DNA of 64,000 nt, taken from the NCBI GenBank assembly GCA_003215415.1, contig QCKK01000008.1, positions 1 to 64,000 on the forward strand. The letters are read 5' to 3'. Of the stretch, positions 15,681-23,346 are shown one piece after another; position 1 is the first letter of the stretch, and every line of letters starts with the position of its first letter. The notes under the pieces were generated by a model. It saw only the letters and a program-made list of their open reading frames with translations. It was not told where the DNA came from and did no database searches. This stretch comes from Prochlorococcus sp. AG-409-N21 (GTDB taxonomy: Bacteria > Cyanobacteriota > Cyanobacteriia > PCC-6307 > Cyanobiaceae). The position numbers and the translations under genes are program-made.

Positions 15681-16100
15681 TTATCTTGCTTGAGAGCCTT
15701 GATTAGATGTGACTGAACAGCTGAAATCTTTGATCTTTCCGCTCCCTTTTCTTAGTCTTAGTTGAGGATGTTCGGTGTCTTCATAGCTCCACCACCATCT
15801 GCCATCAGTAAAACTTGTTTCATCTTTATTAAAAGTTCTTGGAAGCATCAAATTTAATTCCCCCCATTTCAAGGTAATAAATCCTCCTGCATCAATTTCC
15901 TCAAGAGGTTTAACAATGGTGAATGCCCCATTCTCATTGTTGTAGATTGTCGCTACTAGCTGTTCGCCATCACAATTGAATATTGATTGAGCTGGAGCGA
16001 AAGTCTGAGGTGGGTAGATGCTAACCAAAAAGCCAATTATAATACTGATTATTGGCATTAAATTAGCCAAAGAAAGGATTTTAAAAATGACATTGAACAA
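15681..16100 (-). CDS. exported hypothetical protein, MliC-like fold possible
   Basis: A 139-residue product: signal peptide or membrane anchor at residues 8-30, then about 100 mature residues of beta-strand character with two cysteines (FNCDGE and DFSCSV). The spacing Cys-Asp-Gly, a WWWSYE motif and a final Cys is reminiscent of MliC lysozyme inhibitors, but the match is weak and I offer it only as a lead. ATG 16100 start. Confidence 0.5.
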   Translation of the reverse strand: MFNVIFKILSLANLMPIISIIIGFLVSIYPPQTFAPAQSIFNCDGEQLVATIYNNENGAFTIVKPLEEIDAGGFITLKWGELNLMLPRTFNKDETSFTDGRWWWSYEDTEHPQLRLRKGSGKIKDFSCSVTSNQGSQAR

Positions 16101-16197
16101 AACTACTCTATACCCATAGTTATCATATCCCTTTCGAGCTAAGGAATGAATGTCAGCATAATTGTGAATATACTTTCAGGAATTCTTTTTTGACCAT

Positions 16198-16710
16198 ATG
16201 GATAATCAAAGAGACATAGAACTGCCAAGCTTTAATGAACTTAAATCTTTAGAAAATTTGTCACGCAGAGAAGGGACAGGAATCACGGTTGACTCTTTGG
16301 AGGGGAGTTGGAACTTTGAATCCGTATATAAGCAGGATAAGAATAAAGAAGATAAGCTAACTGGTGCAATATTGAGGCTTATTTCAGCAAAATTATATTT
16401 GAGAAAGCATTCTGCGAATGAAGACAAAGTAGATTTTATAATTAGAAATTCAATTCAGTTTAGTAAATTTCATTTGGAATTTACAGGATTTGGCTGGCTT
16501 AAAGGTAAGCAACCTATGCTTACTTTCTTTTTTGAATCGATAAGAATTAGCTTAGGACGAGTTAAATTATTTCAGACATCAATTAAGAAACCAAGTGAAA
16601 CAAATATGCCCTTCTTTTCATTCATTGCAATAGGATCTTCCTGCCAATGGATTGCTGCTAGAGGGCGAGGAGGTGGAGTGGCTCTTTGGCTAAAAGATTT
16701 TTCTATTTAA
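16198..16710 (+). CDS. conserved-looking soluble protein, fibrillin-like at best
   Basis: A 170-residue soluble protein with no signal peptide. LEGSWNFESVY near residue 35, a beta-rich middle (LHLEFTGFGWLKGKQPMLTFFFESIRISL) and a Gly-rich C terminus (GRGGGVALWLKDF) are compatible with a lipocalin-like barrel of the PAP/fibrillin type. I cannot confirm this. ATG 16198 start; standing alone on the plus strand. Confidence 0.5.
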   Translation: MDNQRDIELPSFNELKSLENLSRREGTGITVDSLEGSWNFESVYKQDKNKEDKLTGAILRLISAKLYLRKHSANEDKVDFIIRNSIQFSKFHLEFTGFGWLKGKQPMLTFFFESIRISLGRVKLFQTSIKKPSETNMPFFSFIAIGSSCQWIAARGRGGGVALWLKDFSI

Positions 16711-17029
16711 GAAAAAAATATCAGGTTAGGTCTTGATTGAATATACCCTTGAAGCTTCTCTCTCATCAAGTGATTTCCTCAATCTAAAGCACTTGATTTC
16801 AATAAGTAATAATCAGCCTTGGTATGTTACGTAGCATTCTGCTAATTATCTCTGAATCTGCTAGTGATATTGCAACCATTAATGATTTTTAATACAAGCT
16901 ATATTGAAGATGAGTGATATTTATCTGAATTTTTTAGCATATATAATTTACAGTTCTTATAGCTATTAGTAGTGATTAAGCCTGGCATGCGAATGATCAT
17001 TTAATCTTGCTATGCCTTAACTATTTGTT
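16711..17029. other. intergenic stretch of about 320 bases
   Basis: AT-rich; no ORF longer than about 33 codons with protein-like content, no tRNA-like structure. I see nothing specific beyond possible promoter sequence for 17030-17215. Confidence 0.5.
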
Positions 17030-17215
17030 ATGACCTTACTTGCTACTGGAACAGGTTTGTTTGGCATTGCTCCTTCTACCGATCAGCTCATAGTCATAAA
17101 CCTTGCTGCAATTCTTGTGGGAACCACATTTAATGCACCTCAAAAACTCATTAAATGGGGTGGCGTTGTTGTAGCAGTCGTTTCAACCACTTGTGCGATT
17201 TGGTGTGGCCATTAA
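17030..17215 (+). CDS. small two-helix membrane protein
   Basis: A 61-residue product from ATG 17030 with two hydrophobic stretches (STDQLIVINLAAILVGTTF and WGGVVVAVVSTTCAIW) and a short loop PQKLIK. The loop and second helix resemble the C-terminal part of the 13415-13780 protein. A very strong terminator follows, which supports real transcription. Confidence 0.55.
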   Translation: MTLLATGTGLFGIAPSTDQLIVINLAAILVGTTFNAPQKLIKWGGVVVAVVSTTCAIWCGH

Positions 17216-17229
17216 TGAATTAGTTCATT

Positions 17230-17265
17230 GCCAAGAAAGGAGCATTTATATGCTCCTTTCTTGGC
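17230..17265 (+). terminator. strong hairpin after 17030-17215
   Basis: Perfect 16-base arms at 17230-17245 and 17250-17265 (GCCAAGAAAGGAGCAT and its complement) with a 4-base loop TTAT. Only a few T follow (CTTTAAA), but stem stability is high. Confidence 0.8.
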
Positions 17266-17366
17266 CTTTAAAGCATCTCAATTAGCATTGGTTTCAAGTC
17301 AATTTTTCTTCTTGATCCACAGGTGGTGCCTTATTTATCCATTTATGTTCAGCAATACTGATATTT

Positions 17367-18425
17367 ATGTTGAGATCACTTTTTAAAGCTCCGTTCATTA
17401 AAGATTTAGTCAGGCCTTGGCTAGGTCCAATAATCTCTTTAGTCGTATTGCTTTTTTTAGGAGCATTTGGGTATCGCTTAACTGAGGGGTGGGACTGGGG
17501 TGATTGCTTGTGGATGGTACTTATCACAATTAGCACTATTGGGTTTGGAGAAGTAGAACCTCTTAGTGCTGCTGGAAGAATCGTTACTGTATTGATAGTT
17601 GCCGGTGGTTTACTACTTGTTCAACTGACACTTCAACGATTGCTTCGTTTATTTGAATCTGGATATTTTCGAAGGATGAGTGAGTTAAGGTTTCGACGGA
17701 TGGTTAGAAGTATGCAAGACCATGTAATTCTTTGCGGCTTTGGACGGATAGGTAAGGAAATTGCTGAGCAATTGCAAGCTGAGGAGGTTGAGATTCTTGT
17801 GGTTGAATTGGATCCTTTAAGAAAAGATGCTGCTGAGAAAAGTGGTTTTAATGTTCTTCTTTCAGATGCAACTTTGGATGAAACATTATTATTAGCAGGA
17901 ATTAAAAAGTGTCGAAGTTTGGTTGTTACTCTTCCAAGTGACGCTGCTAATTTGTATGTAGTACTTAGCGCAAGAGGACTTAACCCTAAGTGTAGATTAA
18001 TCGCGAGATCAGAAACTGAAGAGGCAGCTAATAAACTTAAATTAGCAGGCGCAAGTGTTGTTGTTAGCCCTTATGTGGCTGCTGGTAGAACAATGGCTGC
18101 AACTGCTTTAAGGCCTATTGCAGTAGATTTCCTTGACCTTTTAGCTGGATCGCAATGTGAGATCGAGGAATTCCTTTTAAGCAGTGATTTAGAAGATTTC
18201 CAAAACTTAAAGAATCGGAGCTTGTCGGGATTGGAATTAGGCCGCCAAAGCGGAGCAATGATATTAGCCATTCGGGATGGAAAAAATTTGATAGCAAACC
18301 CTGGAAGAGATGTCGAGATAGCACCTGGACAGCTTTTGATTGCATTAGGTAGTACGATTGAACTTGCAAGGTTAAGGAAGCTACTTGGTCAGGCTTTGGT
18401 CAAAGTAGAGAAGATAAATTGTTAA
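17367..18425 (+). CDS. potassium channel with RCK (TrkA-N/TrkA-C) domain
   Basis: A 352-residue protein: a short two-helix pore with the K+ filter motif TIGFGE (residues 57-62), a connecting helix, a Rossmann-fold RCK domain starting at GFGRIG (124-129) with the acidic ELD position that binds NAD, and a TrkA-C-like regulatory domain (residues 270-345, EIAPGQLLIALGS). Such channels let K+ pass through the plasma membrane and are gated by nucleotide or Ca2+ binding to the RCK ring. The pore has only two transmembrane helices, as in MthK. TTG or ATG start choices are close; ATG 17367 is used. Confidence 0.88.
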   Translation: MLRSLFKAPFIKDLVRPWLGPIISLVVLLFLGAFGYRLTEGWDWGDCLWMVLITISTIGFGEVEPLSAAGRIVTVLIVAGGLLLVQLTLQRLLRLFESGYFRRMSELRFRRMVRSMQDHVILCGFGRIGKEIAEQLQAEEVEILVVELDPLRKDAAEKSGFNVLLSDATLDETLLLAGIKKCRSLVVTLPSDAANLYVVLSARGLNPKCRLIARSETEEAANKLKLAGASVVVSPYVAAGRTMAATALRPIAVDFLDLLAGSQCEIEEFLLSSDLEDFQNLKNRSLSGLELGRQSGAMILAIRDGKNLIANPGRDVEIAPGQLLIALGSTIELARLRKLLGQALVKVEKINC

Positions 18426-18471
18426 TTACTTTAGATAGTATGATTATAAATAAAAACTCTTTTTTTAACAG

Positions 18472-18612
18472 CTAATCCTTTCTTCCTTTAAGTATTAGGA
18501 GTATAGGCATACCAATTGTAAAGACTAACCCTAAAAATATGATAAAAAGACCCAATGGAGAGCTGGGATCTATTCCTCCATTATTAATGGTAGAAAATTC
18601 AAAGAAATCCAT
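18472..18612 (-). CDS. small membrane protein B of a coupled pair (46 residues)
   Basis: ATG 18612 to TAG 18472-18474, 46 residues: a polar N-terminal stretch (MDFFEFSTINNGGIDPSS), one transmembrane helix (PLGLFIIFLGLVFTIGMPILLIL) and a basic end KGRKD. Its start codon overlaps the stop of the preceding gene by one base (TGATG), the classic sign of translational coupling. No family recognised; size and layout resemble photosystem or NDH small subunits. Confidence 0.55.
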   Translation of the reverse strand: MDFFEFSTINNGGIDPSSPLGLFIIFLGLVFTIGMPILLILKGRKD

Positions 18613-18761
18613 CACTTCTTCCTCTCCCATATCAGTGGATTATTCCCTTTAGTTATTATTGTGATGGCTCTTCCTAAAAACCAGGATCCGATTAAAAAGC
18701 CAATTACCCCTACCGCATAAAGGGAGTTGGTGATTTGAGGTGTTACTAGAATTGTTCTCAT
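18612..18761 (-). CDS. small membrane protein A of a coupled pair (49 residues)
   Basis: ATG 18761 to TGA 18612-18614, 49 residues: one hydrophobic helix (LYAVGVIGFLIGSWFLG), then a basic and tryptophan-containing tail RAITIITKGNNPLIWERKK. The stop and the next gene's ATG share a base, so the two proteins are likely made together in near-equal amounts. I do not recognise either. Confidence 0.55.
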   Translation of the reverse strand: MRTILVTPQITNSLYAVGVIGFLIGSWFLGRAITIITKGNNPLIWERKK

Positions 18762-19273
18762 TAGAGTATTTTCGTGTTGATAGAGTTGATGAAAGCAAAT
18801 TTGTGATAAGTAAATTAGTCTAATTAATAATGCTAGACACTTAACTCTTGAGATTATTCATTATTTACTATTTTTAAATTAATTTTTCACCAAGAGACTT
18901 TTTTGGCACCTTTCTGCTCTCTTTTTTCTTTATATTTATTTTTACTCTAAGTTTTATGACCTAATAAATAGCTGTCGGTAAGAGAAGACGTGGCAATAGA
19001 AATTTCAGCTTACTAGATCAAAGTAAAAATAGTTACCAAGTGGAAAACATCTTGGCATGAAAAGGATTGCCTTGATCGGCAACATTTGGAGCGAATAATG
19101 CAATTCGCTTTGCTACTGCTTTTACTGTGCTGAAAGATAGAAAGCAATGATAGGGAGGATAAGAAAGGCGATCATGCTTTGCATTTTCCAGTTTTTCCGA
19201 TTGATCAGGCTTAAATCAAGCTGAATTTGACCTTTTGAGTCTGCATCTGCTGCTTTTTTGAAACTTTAAAAAT
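18762..19273. other. intergenic stretch of about 510 bases
   Basis: The interval between a minus-strand gene pair and a plus-strand gene must hold divergent promoters. A minus-strand open stretch (about 19120-19260) reads like a membrane tail (NWKMQSMIAFLILPIIAFYLS) but lacks an upstream start codon before a stop, so it may be a gene remnant. Nothing else is supported. Confidence 0.4.
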
Positions 19274-19660
19274 TTGTTCCGTTTAATATTGGAGAGTAAT
19301 GATTCAGCGAAGTTAATGGGCAAGCAGGTTTGGCAAGCTCAAGATGGAGCATTGTTCGACTCTGAAGAAGAATGTCTTCGGCATGAAAGAGCAAGTTTAT
19401 TTTTGGTTGATATGAATAACAGTGACCAATACCGCAAACATGAGGAACGATGGGGCCTGCAAGAAAATTTCAGCAGATATTTTCTTGCAGGCTTTAATCG
19501 AATTGAAGATTTCTGGAATTATGCTGACAGCTTCAAGACATTAGGAGATATCCTGGCTGGCAAACGCCCTGACCTTCCCAAAGATATGATTAAAAAGATT
19601 CCTGCAGCAAGCCAAGCCAAGAGAAAGCTTTTGCCTTCTGCGAAAAGGAGAAGGCGTTAA
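19274..19660 (+). CDS. hypothetical soluble protein with basic C terminus
   Basis: A 128-residue product from TTG 19274. It has an N-terminal region with QAQDGALFDSEEECLRHERA, a middle rich in aromatic residues (RYFLAGFNRIEDFWNYADSF) and a very basic C terminus (AKRKLLPSAKRRRR) like a nucleic-acid-contacting tail. No family recognised; the amino-acid composition is protein-like. No nearby partner. Confidence 0.5.
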   Translation: MFRLILESNDSAKLMGKQVWQAQDGALFDSEEECLRHERASLFLVDMNNSDQYRKHEERWGLQENFSRYFLAGFNRIEDFWNYADSFKTLGDILAGKRPDLPKDMIKKIPAASQAKRKLLPSAKRRRR

Positions 19661-19949
19661 ACAATTGCTTGACCCATATATTTTTTTATTTTCTTGTAAC
19701 TCATTTAATAAATCCTATTGAAATTCATATTTCAGAACAGTATTTTTTTTTGGAAAGGCAATTCATTTTTTAAGTGTGGGAGATGACTTTCTTAAAGATA
19801 TAGAAAGATGTAAGTCGAACTCAACTTCGCTTTTGAGCACAAACCATAGTTTTTCTTTTATGTGATGAAGAACAGAAACTTTAGATTTGATTTTGTTGGC
19901 TTCTTTTAAATTTTTGGTCATTATTAAGGCAAGACTCTGAGGTAGAGCT

Positions 19950-20111
19950 TTGAGCACACTTTTTTTCCTTCTATTGATCTCTGTTCTTTGGATCATCCAG
20001 AGCATTTTACTTGGTTCACTACAAGCAGAAAAAGAAGAATCAATGAGAATTCAAAAACAAGATAAGGCAATCGCAAGGCTTTACCCTAAAGGTAATCCTT
20101 TGCCTTATTAA
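19950..20111 (+). CDS. small membrane protein, 53 residues, missed by length filters
   Basis: TTG 19950 to TAA 20109-20111 encodes a hydrophobic N-terminal helix (LFFLLLISVLWIIQSILLGSL) and a positively charged soluble tail with QKQDKAIARLYPKGNPLPY. GAGG lies six bases upstream and an in-frame stop (19938-19940) fixes TTG as the start. It overlaps a minus-strand open frame (19763-20005) that has a lysine-rich low-quality composition and is probably a shadow. Family not recognised. Confidence 0.5.
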   Translation: MSTLFFLLLISVLWIIQSILLGSLQAEKEESMRIQKQDKAIARLYPKGNPLPY

Positions 20112-20325
20112 TCAACGGCTGCTTTTTCATGGTTCTTGAGCCTAAAGTAATGCCATCTTTCAGTAGCTAGATACCTGATCCATCTCCATATGGACCTAAA
20201 ATAATTATTTAATATGTGAAGGCTTTTCGCTCCCAGGTATAAATATATATTTTGATTTCCTTGTATTAATTAGTTCCTATATCTTTTGCTCCATTACTTT
20301 ATCATTTGATTTATATATTTGATTA

Positions 20326-21708
20326 CTACTCTGTTATGAATGGCTTGATAAGACTCTTGAAATGATTTCCCCTTTCTTCAAAATCCTTATATTGATCAAA
20401 GCTTGCACATGCAGGAGAAAATAGTAAACTTTTTGGATTCTGACTTTTACATTCTTCTACAGCTATTTTTACTGCTTGTTTGAGCGTGTGACATAAATGA
20501 ACCTTGCCTATAAACTTTGATTTATCTATAAGATTCTTTAAGGCATAAGCTCCTTCTCCGAAGAGAATGATGCTGCAAGCATGTTTGTTGATTCGTTTAA
20601 GCCAATCTCCAGAACATCCAGATTTTAGACGTCCACCTGCAATAACTATTAAGGGTTTCTCTATTGCATCTAGGCCTACACTTGCTGCTTCAAAATTTGT
20701 TGCTTTGCTATCATTGAATACATTTATTTCTTTGATCTGACCTACTCTTTCCAATCTATGAGGCACCCCTTTGAAATTATTTAAACTCCTTTTAATCCCT
20801 TCAGGGGCAAGTCCTAGTTGACGAGCTGCACATGTTGCCAGAAGAAGGTTTTGAAGATTATGTTGACCCAGCAATTGAAAGGTTGAGATTGAGAACAGAG
20901 GTTGATCTCTTTCCATAACCATTTCATTTTTATCAATCCATAACTCTGATTTTTCTTTATCATCTTTACCTCCTTTTGAGCTTATCCAAAGCCCTTTATC
21001 CCAATTTTTTTGGTTGTTACTTAGGTCCGGATCATCTCCATTGAGAATTTTAATTTTCGATCTTTCTATTAGGCCTCTTTTTATTTGCCGATATTGTTCT
21101 ATTGATCCGTGTCTTTCCAAATGATCTGGTGTCAAGTTTGTCCAAATTCCTATTTCAGGAGCAATGCCTTGAGCAGCTTCTATTTGATAGCTGCTTAGTT
21201 CTATTACAAGGCAGTCGGGCTTTTTGCTTGGATGTTTGAGTAATTCCAGAGCAAGTTCAGAAGCTGCATAACCTACATTCCCAGCTAAAGGAGCTTTTAA
21301 TCCATTTTCTGTCAAAATATGATTTAGAAGGTAGGTAACTGTTGTTTTCCCATTTGTACCTGTTATCCCAATCCATGGATATTGACGGGTTGCCTCCCAT
21401 GCAATAGCAACTTCTCCTTTGACAATTATTCCTAGTTCACGAAGTTCATTAAGAGTTGGATGATTCCAGGGGATTGCCGGGCTAATTACTACTGTTTCTA
21501 GTTGACTAATCCAAGGCTTGAAAGTTTCTATTTCTAAAGTTTGTCCTAGAAAGACTTCAATACCCGTTTTGGATAATTCAATTGAAAGCCTTTTTTGATC
21601 GGGACCTTTGCATTGATCAAAAACTATAACTCTATGACCTTGCTTTTTTAACAAGCGAGCTGCTCCTGCGCCGGAGCGCCCCAGGCCCAGGACAGCAGTG
21701 CTAAACAT
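20326..21708 (-). CDS. murD: UDP-N-acetylmuramoyl-L-alanine--D-glutamate ligase
   Basis: A 460-residue cytoplasmic enzyme that adds D-glutamate to UDP-MurNAc-L-Ala in peptidoglycan synthesis. The N-terminal Rossmann domain has VLGLGRSGAG, the ATP-binding loop is GITGTNGKTTV near residues 114-124, and the C-terminal ligase domain has NVFNDSKATN and FSPACASFDQY, both Mur ligase signatures. Length matches the family. tRNA-Val lies just upstream on the same strand. Confidence 0.95.
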   Translation of the reverse strand: MFSTAVLGLGRSGAGAARLLKKQGHRVIVFDQCKGPDQKRLSIELSKTGIEVFLGQTLEIETFKPWISQLETVVISPAIPWNHPTLNELRELGIIVKGEVAIAWEATRQYPWIGITGTNGKTTVTYLLNHILTENGLKAPLAGNVGYAASELALELLKHPSKKPDCLVIELSSYQIEAAQGIAPEIGIWTNLTPDHLERHGSIEQYRQIKRGLIERSKIKILNGDDPDLSNNQKNWDKGLWISSKGGKDDKEKSELWIDKNEMVMERDQPLFSISTFQLLGQHNLQNLLLATCAARQLGLAPEGIKRSLNNFKGVPHRLERVGQIKEINVFNDSKATNFEAASVGLDAIEKPLIVIAGGRLKSGCSGDWLKRINKHACSIILFGEGAYALKNLIDKSKFIGKVHLCHTLKQAVKIAVEECKSQNPKSLLFSPACASFDQYKDFEERGNHFKSLIKPFITE

Positions 21709-21732
21709 TGAATCCTTTCTAAGTAAGACTGA

Positions 21733-21804
21733 TGGGCGATACTGGAATCGAACCAGTGACTCCTACCGTGTCAAGGTAGTGCTCTACCTCTGAGCTAATC
21801 GCCC
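21733..21804 (-). tRNA. tRNA-Val (anticodon GAC)
   Basis: A full cloverleaf of 72 bases: acceptor GGGCGAT/ATCGCCC, D arm GCTC..GAGC, anticodon stem CTACC/GGTAG with loop TTGACAC (anticodon GAC), T arm with GTTCGATTC and discriminator A. CCA is not encoded. It decodes GUC/GUU valine codons. Confidence 0.95.
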
Positions 21805-21864
21805 GCTAATTGAACTTAGATCATTGCAGCTAGAAGGGTTTAGAAAATTGAAATTAGCAGTTTT

Positions 21865-22653
21865 TTATTGGCGTAGTAATTCAATTTTCCAGCGTTGCCG
21901 TTTGGTGAGAACAATTGAGAGGACTTCGACTGTACCCCGATTCTGTAACTGAAGTCGGTCTCCAACTAGTAATTCCTTGCTTGGTTGATTAATTCTCTTC
22001 CAATTAAGCCGAAGTTTTCCTGCTTTAATTTGACTAACAATTTTTGCCCTGGAAATGCCAAACCCCGCTGAAGCAATTGCATCAATCCTGGTTGATGCTT
22101 CGACACAACATACTTTTTTTGCAATACGTTGAATGGGCAAACGTAATTCCTCTAGATCTAAAGTTTCAATATTTATTTGTACATTTCTAACCTTTCCTTC
22201 TTTTCCATTTAATTGTGAAGCTGCTTTTGTAGAACAAATTGCTTGAGCACCACGATCACCTTGCATCCAGATATCTCCTAAATCTCCTTTTGAAACACCC
22301 ATTTGTTCCAGGGCAGCTCTTACATCTGCTGGGCTCCCAGGATCAAATAAAAAGTTTCCTTGAATTTCTATACCTTGAATTGGAATGACTATTTCTTCTT
22401 GACTAGTTAAGTCATCTTTACGACGACAATATAGTCTTTGCCGTTCGGCAGATTGGTAACCCCCATTACATATCCATGCAAGTTCACTTAATTCAGAGAG
22501 TCTATCTATTGCTTCTTCCCTAATAGGAGCAGAAATAAATTCACTCCAAGAAGATTGCCATGTTCTTAAAACTAATTCTGCTTGATCTAGCAGTACCTGC
22601 ATTGTTTTTGTATCTTGAAAACCTTTAAGGATCTCTTCTCTAGGTAACTTCAC
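21865..22653 (-). CDS. photosystem II S4-domain protein
   Basis: A 262-residue protein of the cyanobacterial/plastid family annotated as photosystem II S4 domain protein, related to YlmH. The N-terminal 170 residues hold the family core (GYQSAERQRLYCRR and the later GDIWMQGDRGAQAIC), and the C terminus is a typical RNA-binding S4 domain (RIDAIASAGFGISRAKIVSQIKAGKLRLNW...LVGDRLQL). Its precise role is not established; a link to photosystem II assembly or to ribosome rescue has been suggested for relatives. The gene starts within the last four bases of the upstream gene (22650-22653), so the pair is coupled. Confidence 0.85.
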   Translation of the reverse strand: MKLPREEILKGFQDTKTMQVLLDQAELVLRTWQSSWSEFISAPIREEAIDRLSELSELAWICNGGYQSAERQRLYCRRKDDLTSQEEIVIPIQGIEIQGNFLFDPGSPADVRAALEQMGVSKGDLGDIWMQGDRGAQAICSTKAASQLNGKEGKVRNVQINIETLDLEELRLPIQRIAKKVCCVEASTRIDAIASAGFGISRAKIVSQIKAGKLRLNWKRINQPSKELLVGDRLQLQNRGTVEVLSIVLTKRQRWKIELLRQ

Positions 22654-23291
22654 TGATCACTTAAACCAATAACTTCTATTGGTTTGGCTTGCTCAAATAA
22701 GTGCCAGGGCAATTCTATTTCTAGAGGTGTTTCTATTAATAAAAGCCATTTGCCTTCTTGATTATGTTTACGAAGAACCTTTAAATCGTCGTTTTTATCT
22801 GTATTAATACTTCCCGCTGCGAAGTAACTGCCAAGTAATCCTGATCCCATTCCAAGAAGACTCCCGAAAAATAATTCTCCCCATTTACCAAATCCAAGAT
22901 TAGAGAAGGTTCTTAAATCAGTCATTTGACTAAAAGTGAGACCAGCAACTAAGCCAAATGGCATTAGCCATAAAGACATCCACTTTTGCCTAGCCTTTTT
23001 TGCAAGTTTTGGGTTTAGTAGCTTCACACTATCCATTTTTATTGGCTGTATGGATGGAGATTCCTTATCCTCAATTGAATCAGCATTGTTTTCTTTGACA
23101 ATTTTCGGTTCCTGTTGGTTTAAAGCTGGCTCTACGAGTTGAAGATTGCTAATGGGTGTTTCTGCCGCAATTAGTTGACCGACTAATTGATTTGCGGAAT
23201 TTTTTTCTGATAGAACAATCAAGCAAACTGGCACGATCAATTTTGCAATTGAATGAATTCTGACCCCTTTCCTAAGTTCGAGTAGTAACAC
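22650..23291 (-). CDS. hypothetical membrane protein upstream of the PSII S4 gene
   Basis: A 213-residue protein with an N-terminal hydrophobic segment that could be a signal anchor, a long polar stretch, and two transmembrane helices (SLWLMPFGLVAGLTFSQM and GELFFGSLLGMGSGLLGSYFAAG), then a soluble C-terminal part with LLLIETPLEIELPW. The pattern is seen in cyanobacterial proteins of unknown function next to the S4 gene. It overlaps that gene by four bases (ATGA). Divergent from serA. Confidence 0.65.
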   Translation of the reverse strand: MLLLELRKGVRIHSIAKLIVPVCLIVLSEKNSANQLVGQLIAAETPISNLQLVEPALNQQEPKIVKENNADSIEDKESPSIQPIKMDSVKLLNPKLAKKARQKWMSLWLMPFGLVAGLTFSQMTDLRTFSNLGFGKWGELFFGSLLGMGSGLLGSYFAAGSINTDKNDDLKVLRKHNQEGKWLLLIETPLEIELPWHLFEQAKPIEVIGLSDQ

Positions 23292-23346
23292 AAAGGTTGT
23301 TTTTGAGCTTTCTAAAGTTCATAGTCCCGGTCTGCCCCCCCTAATC

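Noticed and set aside
19763-20005. Minus-strand 80-codon frame
   Set aside because: Lysine-rich, low-quality composition; the overlapping plus-strand frame with a hydrophobic helix and ribosome-binding site is a better gene.
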